The notes beneath the pieces were generated by a model, which saw only the letters and a program-made list of their open reading frames with translations, ran no database searches and was not told the DNA's origin. The translations under genes and the position numbers were made by a program. Source: Candidatus Dormiibacterota bacterium (GTDB taxonomy: Bacteria > Chloroflexota > Dormibacteria > Aeolococcales > Aeolococcaceae). Taken from it: a stretch of DNA of 32,150 nt. Numbering within the stretch: the stretch's first letter is position 1; every line of letters starts with the position of its first letter. The stretch is from the NCBI GenBank assembly GCA_003132525.1, contig PKXZ01000084.1, positions 1 to 32,150 of the forward strand, given 5' to 3'. Below are positions 23,213-31,062 of this stretch, one piece after another.

Positions 23213-24214
23213 ATGCGTCTCGAATCATCAGTCACATCCATCTCGTGGATCCCGTCCGAGGCAGTACCCGGCGTCACCAAGGTCCCGTTCGAAATCGGCT
23301 TCTCCCACTACGACGACCCGCCTCCTGATCACATCGAATCGCTCGAAGCGCTGCTTGCGGAGGATCGCTTTCGATTCGCCAACCAACTGAGCGCGTGGAT
23401 CGATGTCGTCGACGGGCGCATCGTCCGACACGGTCAGGCGGGTGGCGGGCAGATCGGCGTGACGAAGCTGCGGCTCGGTGGCCGCGGCATGACCTTCGCC
23501 GCGGTTGCCTTTCCAGACAAGCGGGAGGACCCCGTCGCCGGCGATGGCTGGGTCCGTTTCGCGCAGACCTGCGGCGGAAGGACCGGGGTGCCGGCGCCTC
23601 GCAGAGTCAATCGACCTCCATTCATCCAGGTCGCCGCTCCGTTGGCCTGGACGACCCTGACCCTGACCCTTTTCGCCGACGGAACCTCGGTGCACGAACT
23701 GACCGGCGCCAGTCCGTTCCCGCGCCATTGGGTCTACGACGGTGACCAGAACCTGACTCACAAATCGGGCCTCGTCGACTTCAAGCGCTGGTACCAGCAC
23801 GCCTTCGGAAGTCATACGCCCTGGGGCGACGAGGATTCGCCGGCGCTGGTGACAGAGGTCGAGACGGCGACCGAGCGGGAGCTCTCGCTCCGCATCATGC
23901 GAGGCGGCGTCAAACCCCGCATTCAGGTGGTCAAAGAGGGCGGGACGCTCGTGGAGCAGGGCGAGGAGGGAGGTGACCTCTACCTCCTCCTGGACGGAGT
24001 CCTCTCGGTCGAAGTCGATGGCGTGCCGGTTGCACAGGTCGGACCTGGGGCCGTGCTCGGCGAGCGTGCGCTGCTCGAGGACGGCCTGCGCACCGCCACG
24101 CTCCGCGCGTTGACGCCGTGCAAGGTGGCGGCGGCGACCGGCGCCGAGCTTGCCCCGGAACTGCTCAGCGAGCTGGCTGCCGGGCACCGTCGTGAAGGGG
24201 ATCGAGCCGGCTGA
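23213..24214 (+). CDS. Protein with unknown N-terminal domain and C-terminal cyclic-nucleotide-binding domain
   Basis: 333 residues. The C-terminal third (about 235-325) is a CNBD: VVKEGGTLVEQGEEGGDLYLLLDG, then the phosphate-binding cassette LGERALLEDGLRTATLRA with the Glu and Arg that hold the cyclic phosphate. The Thr after the Arg (RTA) is the residue favouring cGMP in PKG, though bacterial cAMP binders also vary here. The N-terminal 230 residues (PFEIGFSHYDDPP, GRGMTFAAVAFP, HELTGASPFPRHWVYD) are soluble and match no family I know. No HTH is visible, so it is not a CRP-type activator. It is divergent from the cyclase fusion and is its likely effector. Its last 50 bases overlap the convergent downstream gene. 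Confidence 0.88.
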   Translation: MRLESSVTSISWIPSEAVPGVTKVPFEIGFSHYDDPPPDHIESLEALLAEDRFRFANQLSAWIDVVDGRIVRHGQAGGGQIGVTKLRLGGRGMTFAAVAFPDKREDPVAGDGWVRFAQTCGGRTGVPAPRRVNRPPFIQVAAPLAWTTLTLTLFADGTSVHELTGASPFPRHWVYDGDQNLTHKSGLVDFKRWYQHAFGSHTPWGDEDSPALVTEVETATERELSLRIMRGGVKPRIQVVKEGGTLVEQGEEGGDLYLLLDGVLSVEVDGVPVAQVGPGAVLGERALLEDGLRTATLRALTPCKVAAATGAELAPELLSELAAGHRREGDRAG

Positions 24215-25013
24215 TCGCCGCCCGGACTCGATCCATGGCGACCTCGGGGGGCAGCGTCGCCAGCTCGACGCGCCGTCCGCTGAGGAGCCAGTCGAGCTCG
24301 GGGCGCTCCAGCAGTGCGCTGAGATCGCGCGGAAGGCGCGCGGGTGCGCCCTCGATCACCTGCTGTGACGGCCCGTCGACATCGCGAGGGCGCAGGCCGC
24401 CGTCGAGGACATCCACACCTTGGTCGCGAAGGTCCTGGACCAGCGCACAGCCACGCGGTGAGGCGTCGTGGAGCAGGATCACGCGGGTTGCCGGAGGCGG
24501 TTTCCACGCGTCACTCGCCACCACCACTTCGACGGCACCAAGCTCCGCACGCTCTGCGTTGCCTGCAACCATGGCTGCGGTTTCGGGCGAATCGGTGGCG
24601 ATGGTGATCGGCGCCGCATTGGTCGCCGCCTCGACGGCGGGCGTGGTACCGGGGGGAATCAAGCCCTCGAGCTCGAGCGCCCCGAAACGGCTGCGGAATT
24701 CGTCGAACGAGAGTGCAAGCAGCCGTCCGGTCAGCTTCGGCTTGCGCATCCGTCCAAGGATGCCCGCGAGGATGAGCGCAACGCCGAGCGTCACGAAAAG
24801 CGCGAACAGGACCTTGATGCCGATGAGGATCAATCCGACGAGGATCATCAGCACGCCGAGACCGATCTCGCCGTTGGCCGCGGTATCGGAAGGAGTGGTT
24901 TCGGCGCGCGCGCAGGTGGCGTAGTACAGCTGACGCTGCGTATATCGCCACCCACCGGCCGCGAGACCGGCGCCCGAATCCTCCACGAGCAACGTGTTCA
25001 CCGGAAGTGCCAT
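24165..25013 (-). CDS. Membrane protein of unknown function
   Basis: 282 residues. A short N-terminal part (MALPVNTLLVEDSGAG, then GGWRYTQRQLYYATC) precedes a hydrophobic hairpin of two membrane helices (about 50-90, IGLGVLMILVGLILIGIKVLFALFVTLGVALILAGI) and a soluble C-terminal region of about 190 residues with Rossmann-like alternation (TRVILLHDASPRGCALVQDLRDQGVDVLDGG). I do not recognise a family. ATG 25013 is chosen since the track start runs toward the divergent mutase gene. The 3' end overlaps the CNBD gene by 50 bases tail to tail, an unusually long overlap that may mean antisense interference or a wrong stop-proximal reading in one of them. Confidence 0.75.
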   Translation of the reverse strand: MALPVNTLLVEDSGAGLAAGGWRYTQRQLYYATCARAETTPSDTAANGEIGLGVLMILVGLILIGIKVLFALFVTLGVALILAGILGRMRKPKLTGRLLALSFDEFRSRFGALELEGLIPPGTTPAVEAATNAAPITIATDSPETAAMVAGNAERAELGAVEVVVASDAWKPPPATRVILLHDASPRGCALVQDLRDQGVDVLDGGLRPRDVDGPSQQVIEGAPARLPRDLSALLERPELDWLLSGRRVELATLPPEVAMDRVRAAISRLDPLHDGARQPAR

Positions 25014-25078
25014 CGCGGCCGAGTGTTGCACAGCTTCCGGACGCCGACCACCGAGTTCGCGGGCTCGTGACACAGCGA

Positions 25079-25084
25079 TATGCT
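25079..25084 (+). promoter_or_regulatory. -10 box of the acyl-CoA mutase gene (leaderless type)
   Basis: TATGCT exactly 6 bases before ATG 25091. Confidence 0.45.
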
Positions 25085-25090
25085 GCGGCG

Positions 25091-26800
25091 ATGGTCACCG
25101 AACCGGATGCTTCGTCGTCCGTCACGGTGGAGGAAGGAGAACCGGACTTCGTCGAAGCGCTCCTCGAGTGGCAGGACACGGTCCTCGACCCGGCCCGGGA
25201 GCGGGGGGAGCGCAAGGACCCGTTCCTGACCGGCAGCGGCATCCCGGTGGATCCGCTCTACACGCCGGCCGACCTGAACGAGCACGATCCGCTCCGCCAT
25301 GAGGGGTTTCCCGGGGTGCCTCCGTTCACCCGCGGGATCCAGCCGACCATGTATCGCGGACGCCTCTGGAGCATCCGCCAGTACGCCGGCTACGGGACCG
25401 CGAGCGACGCCAACGCCCGGTTCCGCTACCTGCTCGCCCAGGGCCAGCCCGGGCTCTCGGTCGCCTTTGACCTGCCGACCCAGATGGGCCTGGACAGCGA
25501 CGATCCGCGCAGCGCGGGCGAGGTGGGGCAGGTCGGAGTCGCCATCGACTCGGTGCGCGACATGGAGGACCTGTTCGAAAGCATCCCACTCAGCGCGGTG
25601 AGCACCTCGATGACCATCAACGCGCCGGCGCCGGTGCTGGTGGCGATGTACGTGGTCGCAGCGGAACGTCAGGGCCTCGATGCGGCATCGATCATGGGGA
25701 CTGTCCAGAACGATGTGCTCAAGGAGTACGTCGCCCGGGGCACCTTCATCTATCCGCCGCGCCCATCGCTGCGTCTCGCGGCGGATCTGATCGTGTGGTG
25801 CACACGCAACGCGCCGAAATTCAATCCGATCTCGCTGTCCGGATACCACATCCGCGAGGCGGGAAGCACCGCCGCGCAGGAGATGGCATTCGCGATCGCC
25901 AACGCATGCGCGTACGTGCAGGCGTCGATCGCCCGCGGCATCGGCGTCGACGACTTCGCTCCCAAGCTCTCCTGGATCTTCAACACGCACATCGATTTTT
26001 TCGAGGAGATCGCCAAGTACCGAGCGCTCCGACGGATGTGGTCGCGGATCATGGCCGAGCGGTTCCATGCACACGATCCGCGCTCGCTCATGCTCCGAAC
26101 GCACACGCAGACGGGTGGTTCAACGTTGACCGCGCAGCAGCCGGAGAACAACATCGTTCGAGCCGCCATCGAAGCGCTCGCCGCCGTGCTCGGAGGTGTC
26201 CAGTCGCTGGCGCTGTCCTGCTACGACGAGGCGCTCTCAATCCCGACCGAGAAAGCGCAGCGCATCGCGGTGCGCACCCAGCAGATCATCGCCGAGGAAA
26301 CCGGTGTGACCAACACCGTCGACCCGCTGGGTGGGTCGTATTACGTCGAGTGGCTCACCGATGAGCTCGAACGCGAGGCTCGCAAGCTGCTCGACGAGAT
26401 TGATGACCGCGGCGGCGCGGTGGCGTGCATCGAGGCAGGGTGGATGCAGCAGCTCATCCAGGACGAGGCGTATCGCACGGAGCGGGCAATCGCGGTGGGC
26501 GACAAGGTGATCGTGGGTGTCAACCGATACACCGAGAGCGAGGAGGGTGGCGCGCCGCTGCTATTCCGGCCGGACGAACGCGCGATGGCCGGCCAGGCGG
26601 CGCGACTCGCAGCGCATCGCGCCGGTCGCGATCGGAGTGCGGTCGACATCGCGCTCGCCGCGGTGAAGCAGGCGGCCACGACCGACGAAACGCTAATGCC
26701 ACGCATCCTCGTCGCCGTCCGCGTGGAGGCAACGCTCGGCGAGATCTGCGGCGCGCTGCGGAGCGTCTTCGGCGAATATCAGCCACCGGCGACGATCTGA
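25091..26800 (+). CDS. Acyl-CoA mutase large subunit, methylmalonyl/ethylmalonyl-CoA type
   Basis: 569 residues: the (beta/alpha)8 substrate barrel of B12 mutases without the C-terminal cobalamin domain, so it needs a separate small subunit, which is not in the window. Marks: MYRGRLWSIRQYAGYGTA, GLSVAFDLPTQMG, VSTSMTINAPA, KEYVARGTFIYPP, SLSGYHIREAGSTA, TQTGGSTLTAQQPENNI and VDPLGGSYYVEW. Tyr98 (RQYAG) and Arg216 (YVARGT) are the residues binding the carboxylate in methylmalonyl-CoA mutase; isobutyryl-type enzymes have Phe/Gln and hydroxyisobutyryl-type have Ile, so a carboxylated substrate is likely. With ccr 7 kb away, ethylmalonyl-CoA is an option. ATG 25091 follows TATGCT by 6 bases (leaderless type). 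Confidence 0.92.
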   Translation: MVTEPDASSSVTVEEGEPDFVEALLEWQDTVLDPARERGERKDPFLTGSGIPVDPLYTPADLNEHDPLRHEGFPGVPPFTRGIQPTMYRGRLWSIRQYAGYGTASDANARFRYLLAQGQPGLSVAFDLPTQMGLDSDDPRSAGEVGQVGVAIDSVRDMEDLFESIPLSAVSTSMTINAPAPVLVAMYVVAAERQGLDAASIMGTVQNDVLKEYVARGTFIYPPRPSLRLAADLIVWCTRNAPKFNPISLSGYHIREAGSTAAQEMAFAIANACAYVQASIARGIGVDDFAPKLSWIFNTHIDFFEEIAKYRALRRMWSRIMAERFHAHDPRSLMLRTHTQTGGSTLTAQQPENNIVRAAIEALAAVLGGVQSLALSCYDEALSIPTEKAQRIAVRTQQIIAEETGVTNTVDPLGGSYYVEWLTDELEREARKLLDEIDDRGGAVACIEAGWMQQLIQDEAYRTERAIAVGDKVIVGVNRYTESEEGGAPLLFRPDERAMAGQAARLAAHRAGRDRSAVDIALAAVKQAATTDETLMPRILVAVRVEATLGEICGALRSVFGEYQPPATI

Positions 26801-26810
26801 CTGAGGGGTA

Positions 26811-27299
26811 GTGGGTTCCATCAAGCGCTGGTTCAAGGACAATCCCCGAACGGTCTTCCTGGTCGTGGTTGGCGCCGTGCTCCTCGGCCTCTTCCTCGGG
26901 GTCATCGCACCGCTCTTCGCCACGGCGGGCCCCGCGATGGCGGATATCAGCGGCGTGATTCCGACCACCGCGCCTGCCGACAAGCGGCTTGAGGTGGACG
27001 TCTCCATCGACAACGTCGGTGACCCGGTTGTCGGACAGCTGTGCATCGGCGCCCTTGTCTCGGGCTCGCTGACGCCAGTTGATGTCATCTTTCAGAACAT
27101 CGACAGGGAGCCCTTCGTCGACGATCTGGGGACGTGGACGGCATGCGGCGGTGAGCTGACCAGCCAGTCCAGCGCCCCGGTGCAGGTGTTCCTCGAGGTT
27201 GGGGCGCCCGGGGCCGCACAGCTCGTCCTCTCACCGATGAACGGGAAACACACGATCGGACAGGCGCTCACAGGGTCGCTGTCCGTGCAAAACCCCTGA
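26811..27299 (+). CDS. Small single-pass membrane protein with extracytoplasmic domain
   Basis: 162 residues starting at GTG 26811, 10 bases after the mutase stop, with GAGGGG upstream as ribosome-binding site. A short basic cytosolic end (IKRWFKDNPR) is followed by one membrane helix (TVFLVVVGAVLLGLFLGVIAPLFA) and an exposed beta-rich domain of about 125 residues (RLEVDVSIDNVGDPVVGQLCIGAL... VQVFLEVGAPGAAQLVLSPM) with two Cys. I do not recognise the family; the domain looks like an immunoglobulin-like or CARDB-like beta sandwich. Probably co-transcribed with the mutase, though a functional tie is not evident. Confidence 0.8.
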   Translation: MGSIKRWFKDNPRTVFLVVVGAVLLGLFLGVIAPLFATAGPAMADISGVIPTTAPADKRLEVDVSIDNVGDPVVGQLCIGALVSGSLTPVDVIFQNIDREPFVDDLGTWTACGGELTSQSSAPVQVFLEVGAPGAAQLVLSPMNGKHTIGQALTGSLSVQNP

Positions 27300-27378
27300 C
27301 CTCTGAGGAACCGGATACAAGGCTGTCACGCGCATCTCTCGCGGCATCGCTGCCTCTACGCTCTGTGTCGAGAGGGTT

Positions 27379-29697
27379 ATGCGAAACGAGAGCGCCGCCC
27401 GGCGCTGGCTACCGATCTTCGCGACGGCTGTACTGCTTGGCATCACCAGCTGGCAACTGGTCGATTCCTCGCTGCCGCCGCGGATCATGCTCGTGGAGAT
27501 CGAGGTCGTCGTTGTCGCGGCGGTGATGCTCGAGATCACGATTCGGTTGCGTCGTGCCTCCCGGGTGAGTCCTTCGGTCGCGGCACTCGTGCAGGGTCTC
27601 ACCAGCGTCGGGCTGTGCACGCTCGTCCTCGGTCTCTCCGCACCGCGCCTGGATCATCCGGTGCCGCTGATCGTGCTCGGCTTCGTCGCGGTCCTGCTGA
27701 CCGTCGATCCGTCGGCTCGCGCGCCGGCGCTCTGGAGCGTGCTTCTGGCGTCATGCGCAGGGCTCGCCGGGGTCTGGTGGTGGTCGGGTCTGATTCCCGA
27801 CAACGGGGTCAACCAGTTGATTCAGATCGAGGCGCTGGTTGTTGGTGTCGTCGTGCTCGCCTATTCGAACTGGTCGCTGACCAACCGCCACTACCAGGCG
27901 CAGACCCGGAGGTTGCGAGCGGTTGCCGACGTGGCCCGCAAGCTCGGGCTCACAACCGACTCGGGTGAGGTCGCAGCCGCCGTCCTGGGTGGTTGTCATG
28001 AGACCTACCCGGACGCGACCTGGGGACGCGTCCTGCTCTTCGAAGCTGGCTCCGGAGGGCTCGCAACGTTGCCGTTGATCCTCGGTCCCGCGGGGGTGTC
28101 TCCGGCGAGTGGTCCGATGGTGACCATGGCGCCCGGCGACGGCGTCATCGGTCGCGTGTACTCGTCGGGCGAGGCGTGCCTGCTCCGGACCCCTCGCGAC
28201 ATCAAGCAGGCGTATGCGGCGATGCCGCACTCAAGTCTCGACGAGCTCGAGAAGCTCGGCGGCGGACGGCGTTCGAGAAGCGTTGTCGCGGCCCCGCTCC
28301 GTGCTGCCGGCGGTCGCGTGATCGGCGTGCTCGTCCTGATCTCGCACGCGCGTCGCGGGACCTGGGACTTCGACGATCTCACCGTCGTCCAGGCAATCGC
28401 CGATGAGGCGGCTGTGGCCGTCGCGCGCGCCGGTCTCTTCGAGGAGAAGGCGCTCCACGCCACCACCGATCCGTTGACCAAAGTCGGCAACCGTCGCGCC
28501 TTCGAGGAGCGCCTCGGTGAGCTGACCGGCGCCACCGCCGTGATCGCGATCGATGTCGACCACCTCAAGCCCATCAACGACGAGTTTGGCCACGAGGCCG
28601 GCGACATGCTGCTCATCGAAGTTGCGCGAACGCTGCGCGCCCAGCTCCGCGCCGGTGACCAGCTGCTCCGCATTGGTGGCGACGAGTTCGTGTCAATCAT
28701 GGACGCAACGATGGAAGAGGAGGCCGTGGCGATCGCCGAGCGCATGCGCGTCTCGCTCCATGGCGTCGCGCTGCCGCATGGCAAGGCACGGATCAGCGCG
28801 GGCGTCGCTGCCGGCGCCGGCGGCGTGCACGCGCTCTGGCTCGCCGCGGACGAGGCGCTCTCGAAAGCAAAGAAAGACGGCCGCGATCGCGTCGTGGTCG
28901 CGGACGATCGGTCACTGCCGAGCCTGGTTCGGGGTGGCGGCGACGCCGGCGAGATGCTCGATGCGATTCTCAGCAAGCGCCGTGTCATCCAGGCGATGTT
29001 CCAGCCGATCGTGCTGCTGAGCGACCACCGCGCCATCGGATGGGAGGCGCTCGCGCGGGTGCCGGGCCTCCGCGATCCCGTCGACGGTGTCGAGGATGTG
29101 TTTGCGCTGGCGCACCGTCGCGGCGTCACCAAGGAGATCGACTGGATCTGCCGGAGGATCGCCATGTCGGCGGCGTCGGCGTTGCCCGTGACCGATCCGC
29201 TGTTCCTCAACGTCTCCGCCGCGATGCTGCTCGACCCGCTCCACCCCGTCGACCACATGCTGCTGCTCGCCCGCTGGGCCGAGCGTGAGCCCGAGACCAT
29301 CGTCCTGGAGATCACCGAGCGCGAGTCGATCGCCGACCAGCAGCGCCTCCGCCTCGTCCTGGCCAGCTATCGCGAGCACGGCTTTCAGTTCGCGCTCGAC
29401 GACATCGGCGAGGGCCACTCCACGCTCGAGTTGCTTGCCGCGGCGGTCCCGGAGTTCGTCAAGATCGCCAAGAGCATCACCCAGGGCTGCGTGGAACGGG
29501 GACCCCGCGCGGTCATCGAAGCCACCGTCGCCTATGCCCGCAGTTCGGGATCGACGGTCATCGCGGAGGGCATCGAGGACGAGGAGACGGCCAACCGCCT
29601 GGCAGCACTCGGGGTCACCGCCGGCCAGGGGTACTGGCTCGGCCGCCCCCGCCAGATGGCGCTCGATTCCGAAGCGCGAGGTGAGGCGACCGCCTGA
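27379..29697 (+). CDS. Membrane GAF-GGDEF-EAL cyclic-di-GMP enzyme
   Basis: 772 residues. Five or six membrane helices (about 10-165), a GAF-like sensor (about 180-350), GGDEF (about 360-510) with intact GGDEF at 433-437 and an inhibitory-site RAGD five residues before it, and EAL (about 525-765) with EAL at 556-558. EAL catalytic elements are retained: NVS, EITE, LDD, the Lys in VKIAKS, AEGIE and GQGYWLG. Loop 6, usually DDFGTG, reads DDIGEG, and KID is KIA. Both synthesis and breakdown of c-di-GMP are therefore possible. ATG 27379 follows GAGAGGG. It lies 79 bases after the small membrane protein gene. Confidence 0.93.
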   Translation: MRNESAARRWLPIFATAVLLGITSWQLVDSSLPPRIMLVEIEVVVVAAVMLEITIRLRRASRVSPSVAALVQGLTSVGLCTLVLGLSAPRLDHPVPLIVLGFVAVLLTVDPSARAPALWSVLLASCAGLAGVWWWSGLIPDNGVNQLIQIEALVVGVVVLAYSNWSLTNRHYQAQTRRLRAVADVARKLGLTTDSGEVAAAVLGGCHETYPDATWGRVLLFEAGSGGLATLPLILGPAGVSPASGPMVTMAPGDGVIGRVYSSGEACLLRTPRDIKQAYAAMPHSSLDELEKLGGGRRSRSVVAAPLRAAGGRVIGVLVLISHARRGTWDFDDLTVVQAIADEAAVAVARAGLFEEKALHATTDPLTKVGNRRAFEERLGELTGATAVIAIDVDHLKPINDEFGHEAGDMLLIEVARTLRAQLRAGDQLLRIGGDEFVSIMDATMEEEAVAIAERMRVSLHGVALPHGKARISAGVAAGAGGVHALWLAADEALSKAKKDGRDRVVVADDRSLPSLVRGGGDAGEMLDAILSKRRVIQAMFQPIVLLSDHRAIGWEALARVPGLRDPVDGVEDVFALAHRRGVTKEIDWICRRIAMSAASALPVTDPLFLNVSAAMLLDPLHPVDHMLLLARWAEREPETIVLEITERESIADQQRLRLVLASYREHGFQFALDDIGEGHSTLELLAAAVPEFVKIAKSITQGCVERGPRAVIEATVAYARSSGSTVIAEGIEDEETANRLAALGVTAGQGYWLGRPRQMALDSEARGEATA

Positions 29698-29703
29698 CCA
29701 GGG

Positions 29704-31005
29704 TCAGACAGCCGGCGCCGCGGCGAGGTCCCAGGTGGAACCGTCAGGGGTGTCGTGCACCTCGATACCCGCGTCCACCAGCGCGTCGCGCAGCTTGTCC
29801 GCGAGCGCGTACTCCCCCGCACCGCGCATCTCCACACGCAGGCTGAGGACCCTATCGACCACGGGTCCGAGGAGCTCGCGCGGGTCGTCCACGCCAGTGC
29901 GCGCGAGGTCGCCGAGCCGCACGACATAACGTCGGAGGGTCTCGCGCGCACGGTCCTGCTCGTCGGAGTCGAGCGTGTCCGCAGCCCATTCGTGAATCTG
30001 CGAGTCGATCGCCAGGACAGCGCCGACCGCGCCGTCGACATCGCGCGAAGCGAGCGCGCCATCGGCGGCCCCGGACTGCCGGGTGACCTCCTCGAGAAAG
30101 GGCGAGACGCCTGGGGCTGGAAGCGATTCCACCTGACCCGCATCGGCGTCCGAGGCGTCGGGAGCCAGCGCGTCGGCACCGGCCAGGACCGGCTCGGCGG
30201 CGAGCGCGCTGACCGGTACGGTCGTGCCGTTCTCGAACCGCTGCGATACCCCCTTGCGGCGCCACGTCAGCCCACCGCGTCCGCGGATGCTGACCGTCCC
30301 GGCGTCGATGTCGAAGATCGCCGCGGTGTGCTCGTCGACACCGAGCACGTCGACGCCGCCCGGGAGCAGTTCCTCGAGGACGCGCAGTCGGCGCTCGCCC
30401 ATGTAGCAGTACCGGGTGTCGTGTGTCCCGCCCTCGGCGTTGTTGTAATGCGGGATCACCGCCACGCGAAGACCGATGGCGCCGAGCAGGTCAAGACCGT
30501 CGAGCCAGCGCGGCTCCTCGCCGACCTTGTACACCTCATACACCGGGAGTGAGCAGACCCCGAGCCCGACTGCGGCCGCGCTCGCAAAGGTCACGCAGCC
30601 GCCGTCGCGCAGCTTGGTGGCGAGCAGCTCGGGAACTGCCGTGCCGATCCACTGGCGGAGCGCGTAGGTCGGGCTGCCCGGGCCCGCGAACACATACCGC
30701 GCTTCCGCGACGCGCGCCAGCATGGTCTCGTACTCGAGCGCGGACGCCAGCTCCTTGTTCCGAAAGGTCGCAACGCTGATCGGAAAGCCAACGCGGTCGC
30801 GAAAGTACGCGACGGTGCGCTCGCTGATGTCCGCCGCGTTCTCCTGGAACCCGAACGGCGTGTCGAGGAGCACGGCCGGCACCGGGCGCGGTTCGAGGCG
30901 CGAGAGCAGATCGGCATGCACCGACACCATGGTCGGGGTGGTCTCCCCGGACCCCATGATGCAGAGCAGGCGCGGCAGACGAGCGCCTCCGCCGTTGGTG
31001 TTCAT
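29704..31005 (-). CDS. Peptidase S51/cyanophycinase-like domain fused to a CysS-type C-terminal domain
   Basis: 433 residues. The N-terminal part (about 10-255) resembles peptidase E/cyanophycinase (class I glutamine-amidotransferase-like fold): CIMGSGETTPTM, FAGPGSPTYALRQW, the presumed nucleophile Ser142 in TFASAAAVGLG, HYNNAEGGTHDTR, and GVDEHTAAIFD. After a linker, the last 110 residues resemble the C-terminal helical anticodon region of cysteinyl-tRNA synthetase (VDRVLSLRVEMRGAGEYALADKLRDAL, then GIEVHDTPDGSTW). No synthetase catalytic HIGH/KMSKS motifs exist. Substrate unknown; the tail could bind tRNA or simply be a helical module. ATG 31005 has TACGAT exactly 6 bases upstream; the 184-residue extension in the track is antisense to queG. 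Confidence 0.88.
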   Translation of the reverse strand: MNTNGGGARLPRLLCIMGSGETTPTMVSVHADLLSRLEPRPVPAVLLDTPFGFQENAADISERTVAYFRDRVGFPISVATFRNKELASALEYETMLARVAEARYVFAGPGSPTYALRQWIGTAVPELLATKLRDGGCVTFASAAAVGLGVCSLPVYEVYKVGEEPRWLDGLDLLGAIGLRVAVIPHYNNAEGGTHDTRYCYMGERRLRVLEELLPGGVDVLGVDEHTAAIFDIDAGTVSIRGRGGLTWRRKGVSQRFENGTTVPVSALAAEPVLAGADALAPDASDADAGQVESLPAPGVSPFLEEVTRQSGAADGALASRDVDGAVGAVLAIDSQIHEWAADTLDSDEQDRARETLRRYVVRLGDLARTGVDDPRELLGPVVDRVLSLRVEMRGAGEYALADKLRDALVDAGIEVHDTPDGSTWDLAAAPAV

Positions 31006-31011
31006 GCATCG

Positions 31012-31017
31012 ATCGTA
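31012..31017 (-). promoter_or_regulatory. -10 box of the S51-CysS fusion gene (leaderless type)
   Basis: TACGAT on the minus strand exactly 6 bases before ATG 31005. Confidence 0.4.
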
Positions 31018-31062
31018 CGGTGTGCGGCCCGTGCGACCATCGCTGGAGGAGGTCGCGCGACC

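Noticed and set aside
23213-24214. CRP-type transcription factor
   Set aside because: The CNBD is at the C-terminus and no helix-turn-helix follows it.
25091-26800. Isobutyryl-CoA or 2-hydroxyisobutyryl-CoA mutase
   Set aside because: Those have Phe or Ile at the RQYAG tyrosine and Gln at the Arg216 position; this protein has Tyr and Arg.
28005-29315. 436-residue minus-strand ORF
   Set aside because: Antisense to the GGDEF-EAL gene; Ser/Arg/Ala-rich and motif-free.
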